Below, one piece after another: positions 24,237 to 33,556 of a stretch of 64,000 bases of DNA; within the stretch, counting starts at the first letter, position 1; each line of letters starts with the position of its first letter. The notes below the pieces were generated by a model, which saw only the letters and a program-made list of their open reading frames with translations, was not told the origin of the DNA and did no database searches. The translations under genes and the position numbers were made by a program. The DNA comes from Sphaerisporangium sp. TRM90804 (GTDB lineage: Bacteria; Actinomycetota; Actinomycetes; Streptosporangiales; Streptosporangiaceae): positions 186,001-250,000 of the forward strand of contig NZ_JARWAC010000017.1 of assembly GCF_029846175.1 (NCBI RefSeq). Reading direction: 5' to 3'.

Positions 24237-24950
24237 GTGAACCGTACCGATCGGCTCAGCGCTCTGGTCGAGGAGCTGCGCGCGATCTCCCCCCGGTGCC
24301 GGTCCGCGCGGGAGCTGAGCGTCCGGCTCGGGGTGAGCGTGCGCACCGTCGAACGCGACATCTCGGCTCTCCGGAAGGCGGGCGTGCCCGTCTACGCCGA
24401 GCCCGGCAGGCGCGGCGCGTACTCCATCGGCGGCGGGCCGCCGGTCTCCCCGCTCGATCTCACGCCGGCCGAGGCCGTGGCCGTCGCGGTGGCGCTGAGC
24501 GGCAGCCGCGGGCGGTCCTCCGCGGCCGTCCACGCCCACAGCGCGCTGCGCAAGCTGGCCGCCGCCATGCCGCCGCCCGCGGGTCGGCCGGCCGGCGCCA
24601 CGGGCGACCCCTCGGTGGACGCCGCCTCCGGCGCCCTGGAGGTGCGCGCCGCGGTGGCCCGCGTCATCGAGGACGCCCTGCTGCTGCGGCGGGTGCTGCG
24701 CATGTCGTACGACGACCGCCTGGGCAACCTCACCGAGCGCGACGTCGAGCCGGGCGTGTTCATCGGCGGGCGCGGCGGCTTCTGGTACCTCGTGGCCTGG
24801 TGCAGGCTGCGGGAGGACGTCCGGGTGTTCCGGCTCGACCGCATCACCGGCGCCCGGCTCACCGGCGAGACGGCCGGCCCCCGGCGCAGCCTGGAGGAGT
24901 TCGCGCCCGCCATCCCGGGCCTGATCACCGGCGACCAGCCGCCCGGCTGA
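24237..24950 (+). CDS. WYL-domain transcriptional regulator with HTH_11
   Basis: This 237-residue regulator has an N-terminal winged helix (about 1-60: ARELSVRLGVSVRTVERDISALRKAG, split here around RTVERDI) and a C-terminal WYL domain with the literal GFWYLVAWCRLR near 185-197. WYL domains bind nucleic acid or small ligands and often control DNA-damage or defence genes. No divergent target is next to it; a terminator follows, so it may act elsewhere or on itself. Confidence 0.85.
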   Translation: MNRTDRLSALVEELRAISPRCRSARELSVRLGVSVRTVERDISALRKAGVPVYAEPGRRGAYSIGGGPPVSPLDLTPAEAVAVAVALSGSRGRSSAAVHAHSALRKLAAAMPPPAGRPAGATGDPSVDAASGALEVRAAVARVIEDALLLRRVLRMSYDDRLGNLTERDVEPGVFIGGRGGFWYLVAWCRLREDVRVFRLDRITGARLTGETAGPRRSLEEFAPAIPGLITGDQPPG

Positions 24951-24955
24951 CAGCC

Positions 24956-24988
24956 GGAAGGCCCCCGCGTCTCACGCGAGGGCCTTCC
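24956..24988. terminator. Bidirectional terminator between the WYL regulator and aceE
   Basis: A 14-bp stem with a single mismatch (GGAAGGCCCCCGCG / CGCGAGGGCCTTCC) and a 5-base loop lies between the two convergent stop codons, so it can serve both transcripts. Confidence 0.8.
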
Positions 24989-25004
24989 GAACCAGACGGG
25001 AGGG

Positions 25005-27761
25005 TCAGACTCCCATCGACTGCGTCTCGTTGCTCTCCGGGGTCGGCTGGGCCGCGACCTCGGTGACGCCGTTCTTCAGGTGGTAGCGCGCGATGGCCTC
25101 GCGCAGGACCTCCTGCTTGAGCTCGCCCCGCTTGACCAGCGCCGTCAGCACCGCCAGGGTGATCGACGCGGCGTCCACGTGGAAGTGGCGGCGCAGCGCC
25201 GAGCGGGTGTCCGACAGGCCGAAGCCGTCGGTGCCCAGCGACGACCAGTCACCCGGCACCCAGCGGGCGATCTGGTCGGGCACCGCGCGCATGTAGTCGG
25301 TGACGCCGACGAACGGGCCCGGCACGTCGGTGAGCGCCTGGGTGATGTACGGCACCCGCTGCTCGGACTCGGGGTTGAGCAGGTTGTGCTCGTCGCAGTC
25401 GAGCGCGTCGCGCCGCAGCTCCGACCACGACGGCGCCGACCACAGCTCCGCGGCCACGCCCCAGTCTTCGGCGAGCATGCGCTGCGCCTCCAGGGCCCAG
25501 CGGCCGGCCACGCCCGACGACAGGATGTTGGCCTTGGGGCCCTCGGCCTCGGGGGCCGTGGCGAACCGGTAGAGCCCCTTGAGCAGGCCCTGGACGTCGA
25601 GGTTCTCCGGCTCCGCGGGCTGCTGGTAGGGCTCGTTGTAGACCGTGAGGTAGTAGTACACGTCCTCCTGGGCCTCGCCGTACATGCGGCGCAGGCCGTC
25701 CTGGACGATGTGCGCCACCTCGAAGGCCCACGCCGGGTCGTACGACACCGCCGCCGGGTTGGTGGAGGCGATCAGCGGCGAGTGGCCGTCCTCGTGCTGG
25801 AGGCCCTCGCCGTTCAGCGTGGTGCGCCCCGCCGTCGCGCCGAGCAGGAAGCCGCGGCCCATCTGGTCGCCGAGCGCCCACATCTGGTCGCCGGTGCGCT
25901 GGAACCCGAACATCGAGTAGAAGATGTAGATCGGGATCATGTGCTCGCCGTGCGTGGCGTACGCCGAGCCGGCCGCGATCATCGAGCCCATGGAGCCGGC
26001 CTCGCTGATGCCCTCGTGCAGGATCTGGCCCTCGACGGCCTCCTTGTACGACAGCAGCAGGTTGCGGTCGACGGCGTCGTAGGTCTGCCCGTGCGGCGAG
26101 TAGATCTTGGCGGTGGGGAACATGGCGTCGAGGCCGAAGGTGCGGGCCTCGTCGGGAATGATCGGCACGAACCTGGCGCCGATCTCCTTGTCCTTCATCA
26201 GGTCTTTCAGCAGGCGGACGAAGGCCATAGTCGTGGCCACGTTCTGCTTGCCGGACCCCTTCTTCAGGTCCTTGTACATCGCGTCGCCGGGCAGCTTGAG
26301 CGCCTTGGCCCGGGTGACCCGCTTGGGGAGGAACCCGCCGAGCGCCGCGCGGCGCTCGCGCATGTAGGCGATCTCCTCGTCTTTCTCGCCCGGGTGGAAG
26401 TACGGCGGCAGGTCGCCCTCGAGATCCTTGTCGGGGATCGGGAGGTAGAGCCGGTCGCGGAACTCCTTCAGCTCGGCCTTGGTCATCTTCTTCATCTGGT
26501 GCGTCGCGTTGCGCGCCTCGAAGTCCTTGCCGAGCGTCCATCCCTTGATGGTCTGGGCGAGGATGACCGTGGGCTGGCCGACGTGCTCGCGGGCCGCCTT
26601 GAACGCCGCGTACACCTTGCGGTAGTCGTGGCCGCCGCGCGACAGCTTGCGGATGTCGTCGTCGGACAGGTGCTCGACCATCTTGCGCAGGCGGGGGTCG
26701 TCACCGAAGAAGTGCTCGCGGATGTACGCGCCGGACTCGACGGAGTAGGTCTGGAACTGGCCGTCGGGCGTGGTGTTCATCTTGTTGACCAGCACGCCGT
26801 CGACGTCGGCCGCCAGGAGCTGGTCCCACTCGCGGCCCCAGACGACCTTGATGACGTTCCACCCGGCGCCGCGGAAGTACGACTCCAGCTCCTGGATGAT
26901 CTTGCCGTTGCCGCGCACCGGGCCGTCGAGCCGCTGCAGGTTGCAGTTCACGATGAACGTCAGGTTGTCGAGCTCCTCGCGGGAGGCGACGCCGATGGCG
27001 CCGAGCGACTCGGGCTCGTCCATCTCGCCGTCGCCCAGGAAGCACCACACGTGGCTGCGGCTGGTGTCCTTGATCTTGCGGTTCAGCAGGTAGCGGTTGA
27101 ACCGCGCCTGGTAGATCGCGCCGATCGCCCCCAGGCCCATCGACACCGTGGGGAACTCCCAGAAGTCGGGCATGAGCCGCGGGTGCGGGTACGACGGCAG
27201 GCCCTTGAAGCCCTGCGAGAGCTCCTGGCGGAAGGCGTCGAGCTGCGACTCGTTGAGCCGGCCCTCCAGGAAGGCGCGGGCGTAGATGCCCGGCGCGGCG
27301 TGGCCCTGGATGAACACCTGGTCGCCGGACTCGCCGTGGTCCTTGCCGCGGAAGAAGTGGTTGAAGCCCACCTCGTAGAGCGACGCCGCGGAGGCGTAGG
27401 TGGCGATGTGGCCGCCGACGTTGGTGCGGGCGTTGGCGCGCGTCACCATGACCGCGGCGTTCCACCGCGTGTAGGCGCGGATGCGCCGCTCGACGTACTC
27501 GTCACCAGGGAACCAGGGCTCGCGTTCCGGTGGGATGGTGTTGATGTAGTCGGTGCTCCGCAAACCGGGCACCCCCACCTGATGCTCGCGCGCTCGCTCG
27601 AGAAGGCGCAGCATCAAGTAGCGGGCCCGCGTGCGCCCCTCTGTCTTGACGACGGTGTCAAGCGACTCGAGCCACTCCTGGGTCTCGCTGGGATCGACAT
27701 CAGGCAGCTGGCTGGGTAGGCCGTCGCTGATGATCGAAAAACGCTGGCGTCCGGAAGCCAC
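25005..27761 (-). CDS. aceE: Pyruvate dehydrogenase E1 component, homodimeric type
   Basis: This 918-residue thiamine-diphosphate enzyme decarboxylates pyruvate and acetylates the E2 lipoyl group, feeding acetyl-CoA to the TCA cycle and lipid synthesis. The TPP/Mg motif [13 protein letters not shown] is at about residues 245-257, ending in [15 protein letters not shown]. The central domain has [20 protein letters not shown] and the C-terminal domain GFGLSDTR. Length and motifs match the single-chain AceE of E. coli and actinobacteria rather than the alpha2beta2 form. E2/E3 genes are not adjacent. The ATG start is followed by the usual variable N-terminus. Confidence 0.96.
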   Translation of the reverse strand: MASGRQRFSIISDGLPSQLPDVDPSETQEWLESLDTVVKTEGRTRARYLMLRLLERAREHQVGVPGLRSTDYINTIPPEREPWFPGDEYVERRIRAYTRWNAAVMVTRANARTNVGGHIATYASAASLYEVGFNHFFRGKDHGESGDQVFIQGHAAPGIYARAFLEGRLNESQLDAFRQELSQGFKGLPSYPHPRLMPDFWEFPTVSMGLGAIGAIYQARFNRYLLNRKIKDTSRSHVWCFLGDGEMDEPESLGAIGVASREELDNLTFIVNCNLQRLDGPVRGNGKIIQELESYFRGAGWNVIKVVWGREWDQLLAADVDGVLVNKMNTTPDGQFQTYSVESGAYIREHFFGDDPRLRKMVEHLSDDDIRKLSRGGHDYRKVYAAFKAAREHVGQPTVILAQTIKGWTLGKDFEARNATHQMKKMTKAELKEFRDRLYLPIPDKDLEGDLPPYFHPGEKDEEIAYMRERRAALGGFLPKRVTRAKALKLPGDAMYKDLKKGSGKQNVATTMAFVRLLKDLMKDKEIGARFVPIIPDEARTFGLDAMFPTAKIYSPHGQTYDAVDRNLLLSYKEAVEGQILHEGISEAGSMGSMIAAGSAYATHGEHMIPIYIFYSMFGFQRTGDQMWALGDQMGRGFLLGATAGRTTLNGEGLQHEDGHSPLIASTNPAAVSYDPAWAFEVAHIVQDGLRRMYGEAQEDVYYYLTVYNEPYQQPAEPENLDVQGLLKGLYRFATAPEAEGPKANILSSGVAGRWALEAQRMLAEDWGVAAELWSAPSWSELRRDALDCDEHNLLNPESEQRVPYITQALTDVPGPFVGVTDYMRAVPDQIARWVPGDWSSLGTDGFGLSDTRSALRRHFHVDAASITLAVLTALVKRGELKQEVLREAIARYHLKNGVTEVAAQPTPESNETQSMGV

Positions 27762-28424
27762 TGGGTCTCGCCTTCCGTGGATGGACTGGTAAGCCTTTAT
27801 TCGTTGTCTAGGTCGTCTTCCATCCTGGCCGGTTACTCCGGAAAGTGCATCTCTACCCTCCGGTAACCAAGACGTCCCCGCAGGCGAGGCGCCGACCGTG
27901 GCCTAGACCACCGATGGTAGGACGATTCTCCCAGTAAGCAGCAAATTGCACAAAACGGGAGGCTCGTCGATCTTTTGGGGTAAGGGTGCCATCGGGGTCT
28001 CGCCGTACTTCTGCCTCCCCCTGGCGGGGGACTCTCAACCGCGTCGCGGCACGACGTGCGGGCACGCGCGAGACGCGACCCTCGACTATACGGCCCCGGG
28101 CGGTCGGCCCATCCCGAGGGGCCGCGCGACCCGCGCGACCGATCTCCGAGGCCGGACGCGCCTCCTCACAAGGGCCGGACGCCATCGCGGGCAGGGGGGC
28201 GGTGACGCCGCTCACCGCGGCCCGGCCCGGCACGCGCGGTCAACCCCTCCCCGGAGACGGCGGCCAAGGGAGGGTGATGGGCGTCCCCGGGCCGGAGCAC
28301 CGCGTGCTCGGAGGGTAACGTTTCGGTGTTGATTTCCCCTCTGTCCTTCGGGGGAGGCCGTCCACCTCTTTTCGTCCGGCGCCGCCCGTACGAGGCTGGA
28401 AGGGATCCGAAGAAGGAGGTCGAC
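27762..28424. other. aceE promoter region and unassigned sequence
   Basis: No gene was recognised in these 663 bases between the divergent aceE and DUF1918 genes. The part near aceE (27780-27960) is locally AT-richer and contains an imperfect inverted repeat (GGTTACTCCGGA near 27830 and TCCGGTAACC near 27860) that could serve aceE control. Open frames further right are GC-driven and have no family resemblance. Confidence 0.45.
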
Positions 28425-28619
28425 GTGTACGCGACCGTAGGCGACCGGCTCCTCGTCCACGGCACTTCGGTGGGCGAGAGGGATCGGCCAGGCATGATCA
28501 TCGAAGTGCGGGGGATCGACGGTTGCCCTCCGTACGTCGTTCGTTTCGACGACGGACACACCGGCTTGGTGTTTCCCGGGCCCGATGCGATTGTCGTCCC
28601 AGTTCAGCGGGGATCATAA
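28425..28619 (+). CDS. DUF1918 small SH3-like protein
   Basis: This 64-residue protein reads YATVGDRLLVHG, GERDRPGMIIEVRG and PPYVVRFDDGHTGLVFPGPDA, the DUF1918 pattern of a small beta-barrel found across actinobacteria, often next to stress genes. It has no known activity. The GTG start follows a strong AAGGAGG. It is 10 bases from the next gene and probably co-transcribed with it. Confidence 0.85.
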   Translation: MYATVGDRLLVHGTSVGERDRPGMIIEVRGIDGCPPYVVRFDDGHTGLVFPGPDAIVVPVQRGS

Positions 28620-28629
28620 GATCCGTTGA

Positions 28630-29037
28630 GTGAGATCTCAGACGTTCGAGGTGAACACGGGGACCAGGGAACGAGTGCACGACATCACCCGGCAGTGCGA
28701 GGAGTTCGCGCGGTCGTGCGGGGGGGACGGGCTTCTGCACGTCTTCGTCCCGCACGCGACGGCGGGGGTGGCACTGCTGGAGCTCGGCTCCGGCAGTGAC
28801 GACGACCTTCTGAGCCTGCTGGGCGATCTGCTTCCGGCCGACGACCGTTGGCGCCACGCCCACGGCTCGCGCGGCCACGGCAGGTCGCACGTGATGCCGG
28901 CGCTCGTCCCGCCCTACGCCACGGTCCCGGTGCTGGACGGCCGTCTTGCGCTGGGGACGTGGCAGTCGATCGCGGTGGTCGATCTCAACGTCGACAACAC
29001 GGAACGACGTGTCCGTCTGTCTTTTTTGTCGGACTAA
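28630..29037 (+). CDS. YjbQ/UPF0047 family protein
   Basis: This 135-residue protein has the YjbQ fold signatures: VHDITRQCEEF, LLHVFVPHATAGVALLEL and, near the end, GTWQSIAVVDLNVD then RRVRLSF. E. coli YjbQ has weak thiamine-phosphate synthase activity; the physiological role is not settled. His47 of VPHATAG and the HGRSH region hold likely metal or catalytic histidines. The GTG start lies 10 bases after the DUF1918 gene. Confidence 0.85.
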   Translation: MRSQTFEVNTGTRERVHDITRQCEEFARSCGGDGLLHVFVPHATAGVALLELGSGSDDDLLSLLGDLLPADDRWRHAHGSRGHGRSHVMPALVPPYATVPVLDGRLALGTWQSIAVVDLNVDNTERRVRLSFLSD

Positions 29038-29171
29038 CAGATAACGGTGCGGGTCACGGTCGTGGCGACCGTTGACGACGATGGGTCACAGCGTGTGGAC
29101 TGTGCCGAAGCGGCCTCGCGAAGGCCGGTAAGCCGCCGTAGAGCGGGGCCATTCAAGCAGGAGGGATAAAC

Positions 29172-29600
29172 GTGAGCGCGACCGCGGGTCAGGCGCAGGG
29201 CGAGCGCGGCCTGGCCGAGCGACTCGGTCTGAAGCCGGGTCAGGTGGTGCAGGAGATCGGCTGGGACGAGGACGCCGATGACGAGCTTCGGCAGTCGATC
29301 GAGGAGCTGACCGGCAACGAACTGGTCGATGAGGACGCCGAGGAAGTCGTGGACGTCGTGCTGCTGTGGTGGCGCGACGGGGACGGGGATCTCTTCGACG
29401 CTTTGAGCGACGCGATGGCGAGCCTGGCCGACGGCGGCCAGATCTGGCTGCTGACGCCCAAGGTGGGCCGTGAGGGTCACGTCGAGCCGAGCGACATCGG
29501 GGAGGACGCCACGACCGCGGGCCTCTCGCAGACCAGCAGCGTCAGTGCGGCCCGCGACTGGTCGGGCACACGGCTCGTCACTCCGAAGGGACGCCGCTAG
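29172..29600 (+). CDS. DUF3052 family protein
   Basis: This 142-residue acidic protein starts near GLAERLGLKPGQVVQEIGWDEDADDEL and has a conserved LLWWRDGDGDLFDALSDA core. It then has GGQIWLLTPKVGREGHVEPSDI and a C-terminal AGLSQTSSVSAARDWSGTRL (runs abbreviated). In many actinobacteria DUF3052 lies close to aceE, as here; the function is unknown. AGGAGGGA precedes the GTG start. Confidence 0.88.
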   Translation: MSATAGQAQGERGLAERLGLKPGQVVQEIGWDEDADDELRQSIEELTGNELVDEDAEEVVDVVLLWWRDGDGDLFDALSDAMASLADGGQIWLLTPKVGREGHVEPSDIGEDATTAGLSQTSSVSAARDWSGTRLVTPKGRR

Positions 29601-29621
29601 AGCTTTTCGTCTGCTTCTTCC

Positions 29622-29655
29622 CCTGCCGTACGGCTGACACGAGCCGTACGGCAGG
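29622..29655 (+). terminator. Terminator after DUF3052
   Basis: A perfect 14-bp stem (CCTGCCGTACGGCT / AGCCGTACGGCAGG) with a 6-base loop starts 21 bases after the DUF3052 stop codon. Confidence 0.8.
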
Positions 29656-29706
29656 ACGATGCGCCCGGGCGGTCAATCGTTCATCTCGCGTGGGGAGAGT
29701 TGTGGC

Positions 29707-30165
29707 ATGGCGGTCGAAGTGGGCGACAAGGCCCCTGACTTCGAGCTGAGAGACCAGCACGGCGCGCCGGTGAGGCTGGCCGACTTCCGGGGGAAGCGTG
29801 TCGTGCTCATTTTCTACCCCCTGGCCTTCAGCGGCGGCTGCCACGGTGAGCTGTGCGCAATCCGTGACGAGTTCCTTCTGGCCGCTCCCAAGGACGTCCA
29901 GGTTCTGACCGTGTCGGTGGACTCCATGTTCAGCCACCGGGCCTGGGCCGACCAGGAGAAGTTCACCTTTCCGCTGCTCTCCGACTTCTGGCCGCACGGC
30001 GCGGTGGCGGAGGCATACGGTGTCTTCGATGAGCACAGGGGCTTCGCCGTGCGAGGCACCTTCGTCATCGACGGCGAGGGCGTGATCCGGTGGAAGGCCG
30101 TGAACGCGATCACCTCGCCGCGCGACATCTCCGAGTACCACCAGGTGCTCCAGGACATCTCCTAG
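29707..30165 (+). CDS. AhpE-type peroxiredoxin
   Basis: This 152-residue thiol peroxidase reduces hydrogen or organic peroxides. The peroxidatic Cys45 lies in YPLAFSGGCHGELCAIRD, close to the AhpE active-site loop. A second Cys50 five residues on is placed like the resolving Cys of atypical 2-Cys BCP enzymes, whereas Mycobacterium AhpE is 1-Cys. The supporting Thr/Pro/Arg environment and the C-terminal GTFVIDGEGVIRWKAV are present. ATG 29707 gives the conserved VGDKAPDFEL start. Confidence 0.87.
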   Translation: MAVEVGDKAPDFELRDQHGAPVRLADFRGKRVVLIFYPLAFSGGCHGELCAIRDEFLLAAPKDVQVLTVSVDSMFSHRAWADQEKFTFPLLSDFWPHGAVAEAYGVFDEHRGFAVRGTFVIDGEGVIRWKAVNAITSPRDISEYHQVLQDIS

Positions 30166-30213
30166 CGATGACGCCAGGCATGCCTGGCGAGCGAGACGAA
30201 GGCGGTGGCGACG

Positions 30214-30546
30214 ATGCCCTGCTATCGGTGCGGCGTCCGGCAGACGGACCCGGTGCGCGGCGCGAGCCCGTGGCGGCGCGGCGTCCGTCGTGAGACCCAG
30301 GTGCTCATCTGCCCCACATGCCAGCGCGAGCACGACCTCGACCTCGACCACTGCGAGTCCTGCGGCTCCACCACGCTCATCTGCCGCCTGGGCGAGGTCG
30401 AGTGCCGCTCCTGCGGCGCGGTCCGCTCCGCCCGGACCGACCGCCCCACCGACCCCGCCACCCTGGTCTCCGCGGGCGCCCCCGGCCTCTCCGAAGAGGT
30501 GGCCGCCGCCCTGACCCGAGTCCTGGGCCGCCACCCCACCCCCTGA
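30214..30546 (+). CDS. Small zinc-ribbon protein
   Basis: This is a protein of about 110 residues with three Cys pairs: MPCYRCGVRQTDP, LICPTCQREHDLDLDHC/ESCGS and ECRSCGAVR. The spacing suggests two zinc ribbons. The tail (SEEVAAALTRVLGRH) is a single helix. The first part is shared by actinobacterial hypothetical proteins following the AhpE-type gene. It may bind RNA, DNA or protein; no function is known. ATG 30214 was chosen over GTG 30205 because of spacing from GAAGG. Confidence 0.65.
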   Translation: MPCYRCGVRQTDPVRGASPWRRGVRRETQVLICPTCQREHDLDLDHCESCGSTTLICRLGEVECRSCGAVRSARTDRPTDPATLVSAGAPGLSEEVAAALTRVLGRHPTP

Positions 30547-30857
30547 GACCCCCGGCCCCCGTCCGCCGCCCCGAACGGCGCCTTCGGCGCAGCCTTCTCA
30601 GGGCGCCCCTACCCAGCACCCTCCCACCGCCGCGCGAGCGATCGCCCTCGGGCCATCCCGTCCCGTTGTGGGGGAGTCCGTCAGGTCTGGCTACGCTACG
30701 AGGAGGGATCGGCCGCCCGGACCCTCCTGAAAGGGCGAGATCGACCGGCTGGTCTAGAAGATCGTGAAAGAGGGAAGGAATCCGTGAATCGGCCGGTATC
30801 GTCCACCGACGGCCACTACCGGCCCGGCCGCGCGAATCCGTCCACCGATGCGGGGGC
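30547..30857. other. Intergenic region upstream of the ROK kinase
   Basis: I see no gene in these 311 bases. The region from about 30650 to 30850 is the likely promoter area of the ROK gene (TTGTGGGGGAG...GGCTACGCTACG near 30664-30700 is a loose -35/-10 candidate). Confidence 0.4.
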
Positions 30858-31850
30858 ATGCGAATGAAGACCTACGTCGTGGCGCTCGACGTCGGCGGCA
30901 CCGCCATGAAGGGCGGCCTGGTGACCTCCTCGGGTGAGGTCCTGCTCTCCGACCGGCGCGCGACCCCCCGCTCCGAGGGCCCGGCACGTGTCGTCGAGGC
31001 CATCCGGGAGTTCATCGACGACCTCGCCGCGGCCGGCGACGGCCCGCCCGCCGGCGTCGGAGTGGCGGTTCCCGGCCTCGTCACCGCCGACGCGGCCCTG
31101 TACGCGGCCAACATCGGCTGGAAGGACGTGCCCGCCGCCGAGTTCACCACCCTGGACGTCCCCGTCAGGCTCGGCCACGACGTACGCACCGGCGGCCTGG
31201 CCGAGAGTGTGGTCGGCGCGGGCCGATCCGAGCGCGACTTCCTCTTCCTGTCGATCGGCACCGGCATAGCCGGAGCCATAATCGTCGGCGGCACGCCCTA
31301 CGGAGGCTCGGCCGGCTGGGGCGGCGAGATCGGCCACATCCCCGTCCTGCCCGAGGGCGAGCGCTGCGCCTGCGGCCAGATCGGCTGTCTGGAGACGTAC
31401 GCCTCAGCGGCCTCGGTGGCCCGCCGCTACGCCGAGAGGACCAGCCGCACCGCCTCCACCCGCCCCCCGGCCTCCCGGGAGGTCACTCCGGCCACGGCCG
31501 AAGACGTCGTCTCCCTGGCGATGACCGGCGACCGCGACGCCGCCGCCGTATGGGACGAGGCCCTGGAAGCCCTCTCACTGGCCCTGGCCTCCTACACCCT
31601 GCTCCTCGACCCGTCGTCCATCGTCCTCGGCGGCGGCCTGTCCGAAGCCGGCCCCGCCCTCTTCGACCCCCTGGCAGAACGCCTCCAGGAAAAGCTCACC
31701 TGGCGCACGGCCCCCCCACTCCGCCCCGCGGCCCTCGGCACCAGCGCCGGCATGCTGGGCGCCGCCCTCCTGGGCCTCCAGGCAGCCGGCTTCCCCGACC
31801 CAGGCGCCACATGGAAACTCGATGTGCTCAGGCCCGCCCCGGTACCGTAA
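30858..31850 (+). CDS. ROK-family sugar kinase (glucokinase-like)
   Basis: This 330-residue ROK protein has no N-terminal HTH, so it is a kinase rather than a repressor. The ATP loop is ALDVGGTAMKGG (8-19) and the acidic catalytic site is in LGHDVRTGGLAE (the Asp of GHD). IGTGIAGAIIVGG is followed by the ROK zinc site GHIPV...CACGQIGCLETYAS. It phosphorylates glucose, N-acetylmannosamine or a related hexose; substrate is undecided. It ends just before the tRNA-Val gene. Confidence 0.87.
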   Translation: MRMKTYVVALDVGGTAMKGGLVTSSGEVLLSDRRATPRSEGPARVVEAIREFIDDLAAAGDGPPAGVGVAVPGLVTADAALYAANIGWKDVPAAEFTTLDVPVRLGHDVRTGGLAESVVGAGRSERDFLFLSIGTGIAGAIIVGGTPYGGSAGWGGEIGHIPVLPEGERCACGQIGCLETYASAASVARRYAERTSRTASTRPPASREVTPATAEDVVSLAMTGDRDAAAVWDEALEALSLALASYTLLLDPSSIVLGGGLSEAGPALFDPLAERLQEKLTWRTAPPLRPAALGTSAGMLGAALLGLQAAGFPDPGATWKLDVLRPAPVP

Positions 31851-31878
31851 TGTGTTGTCCGCGCTCCCCAGGAGCCAA

Positions 31879-31953
31879 GGGCGCTTAGCTCAGCGGTAGA
31901 GCACTCGCCTTACAAGCGAGGGGTCACTGGTTCGAACCCAGTAGCGCCCACCA
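31879..31953 (+). tRNA. tRNA-Val(UAC), with encoded CCA
   Basis: The acceptor stem GGGCGCT pairs with AGCGCCC, and the D arm TAGCTCAGCGGTAGAGC is canonical. The anticodon stem CTCGC/GCGAG encloses CTTACAA with anticodon TAC. The T arm GGTTCGAACCC is present, followed by discriminator A and CCA. Its 3' half is repeated at 34581-34629, marking it as an integration target. Confidence 0.95.
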
Positions 31954-32129
31954 CGAGGTTCTGGTCTGAGTTAATGGGTTAGAGCCTCTTGTGCTTTCGG
32001 ACGTGTGTCAGGGCTTCATCGCGCGGTGATCGCCCGCCTTCTTCAGATGGATTACGCGGGGGTTGCCGATGGGCTGCTGCCGCCTGTCCGACGGAACGTT
32101 CGCGGCCCGCTCCGTTGATCCACTTGACC

Positions 32130-32552
32130 TCAACGCTGCGGGACGGATCGGGCGCCGCGGGCTTGGTGCGGCGAGTCGATGCCCCAGCTGATGACGCGTC
32201 GCGGATGGATGCGGATGATCGCGCCGGACGTCCGGGCGGCGCTGTCGGAGGGGGTGTCGATGGCTTCCGCGGTGCCGCGGATCTCCAGGCATCGGATGCT
32301 GTCCATGCCGCCCGACATGTCATCGACGACGACGGCGGCCCGTGGCCTCGCCCGCACATTACGGTACTTACGGCTAGCGGCCATGTTGTGACCGCCGATG
32401 TCGATCGTGTTGGTCACCGGATTGTAGTAGCAGGACACCGGATTGACCTGCGGACCGTCATCCGGCGCGATCGTGGCCAGACGGCCGAGTCGCTGGGCGG
32501 AAAGGTAGGCGATCTCACCTTCGGTGAAGACGGTGGTGTCGATTCGACTCAT
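32130..32552 (-). CDS. PPOX-class (split beta-barrel) oxidoreductase, probably F420-dependent
   Basis: This 140-residue protein has the pyridoxamine-oxidase-like split barrel. It opens with VFTEGEIAYLSAQRLGRLATI and continues with PQVNPVSCYYNPVTNTIDIGG, KYRNVRARPRAAVVVDD and CLEIRGTAEAI. The TIGR03618-like pattern fits F420- or flavin-binding actinobacterial enzymes. ATG 32552 overlaps the stop of the MDR reductase gene by ATGA, so the two are coupled. Confidence 0.82.
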   Translation of the reverse strand: MSRIDTTVFTEGEIAYLSAQRLGRLATIAPDDGPQVNPVSCYYNPVTNTIDIGGHNMAASRKYRNVRARPRAAVVVDDMSGGMDSIRCLEIRGTAEAIDTPSDSAARTSGAIIRIHPRRVISWGIDSPHQARGARSVPQR

Positions 32553-33463
32553 GCCGTCACCAGCACGATTTTTCCGCGGGCATGACCGGTCTCGATCTCG
32601 CGATGCGCGAGGGGCGCTTCCTCCAGGCTGAATCGCTTCCATATCGGCACCGTCAGGTCGCCTTTCTCGTAGCGAGCGACAAGACCGGCGAGCCGGGCGG
32701 CTGAGCGGTCGGTCCCGACCCTGCGTACCCCAAGTCGTTGTTCGGCCTGCCAGTCGGCCAGGGTGATGGCACGCTCGGCCGCACCGAGCAGCTGCACGGA
32801 GATGTCGTTGGCCTCGCCGCCGACGCAGTCCAGCGCCGCGGTGATGCCGTCCGGCGCCAGCTGCCGGACCCGATCGGCGAGTCCCGGTCCGTACGTCACC
32901 GGCAGGGCGCCGAAGCTCTTCAAGTAGGCGTGATTGCGCTGACTCGCAGTGCCGATCACGGTAGCCCCGCGTGCGATCGCGAGCTGTGTCGCGAACGAGC
33001 CGACGCCACCGGCCGCCGCGTGTATCAGCAGGCGGTCGCCGGCGGTGACGTTCAGTGCGTCGAGCGCGGTGTCGGCCGTCTGTCCGCTGGCTGACAGGAC
33101 TCCGGCCTCCGGCCACGGCATGGCGGACGGCTTGCGCACGGCGCTGGTCGCCGGTGCCACGACGGTGTCGGCGTAGCCGACACCGTCGACGAAGGCGATG
33201 ATCGTCTCGCCTGCCGTGAACTCGGTGACACCGGCGCCGACCATGTCGACGACACCCGCCACCTCGTTTCCGAGGCGCGCGGGGAACACGGCGGGGTTGT
33301 ACCGGGCGAAAGCGCCACGTCGGTAGCCGGCGTCGAATGGCTGTACGCCGGCTGCCTTCACCCGGACTCGGATCTCCCCTTCCGCAGGGTACGGATCGTC
33401 CGTTTCGACCACCTGCAGCACCTCCGGTTCGCCGTACTCGGCGAACGCCACGATTCTCGCCAT
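32549..33463 (-). CDS. Zinc-free MDR oxidoreductase (NADPH:quinone reductase-like)
   Basis: This 304-residue member of the quinone-oxidoreductase branch of medium-chain dehydrogenases has the N-terminal GroES-like half FAEYGEPEVLQVVE and LGNEVAGVVDMVGAGV, without zinc ligands. The cofactor site is the AXXGXXG-type IHAAAGGVGSFATQLA at about 150, and ARGKIVLV lies at the end. It should reduce quinones or enals with NADPH. It is the first gene of a coupled pair with the PPOX protein and is divergent from tetR across a long palindrome, which implies TetR repression induced by a toxic small molecule. Confidence 0.85.
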   Translation of the reverse strand: MARIVAFAEYGEPEVLQVVETDDPYPAEGEIRVRVKAAGVQPFDAGYRRGAFARYNPAVFPARLGNEVAGVVDMVGAGVTEFTAGETIIAFVDGVGYADTVVAPATSAVRKPSAMPWPEAGVLSASGQTADTALDALNVTAGDRLLIHAAAGGVGSFATQLAIARGATVIGTASQRNHAYLKSFGALPVTYGPGLADRVRQLAPDGITAALDCVGGEANDISVQLLGAAERAITLADWQAEQRLGVRRVGTDRSAARLAGLVARYEKGDLTVPIWKRFSLEEAPLAHREIETGHARGKIVLVTA

Positions 33464-33504
33464 GTCCTACCCCTTCATGCAGCCCAGGTCGTCCAGGAAG
33501 TATC

Positions 33505-33538
33505 AATCATTTGATTGACGGTTGTCAATCAAATGATT
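33505..33538. promoter_or_regulatory. Perfect 15-bp inverted-repeat operator between tetR and the MDR gene
   Basis: The arms AATCATTTGATTGAC and GTCAATCAAATGATT are exact reverse complements with a 4-base spacer. Each arm is itself nearly palindromic (ATCA-TT-TGAT), so the site could bind two dimers. It is strikingly AT-rich for this genome and lies in the 93-bp divergent gap, as expected of a TetR operator. Confidence 0.85.
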
Positions 33539-33556
33539 AACTGCTGTACTGGAGCG

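Noticed and set aside
25080-27719. Long open frame on the plus strand opposite aceE
   Set aside because: It is the antisense shadow of a highly conserved 918-residue AceE; its translation has no family resemblance.
27946-28332. 128-residue frame in the aceE-DUF1918 gap
   Set aside because: There is no ribosome site and no recognisable family, and the composition (Arg/Thr/Gly) is typical of non-coding GC-rich DNA.
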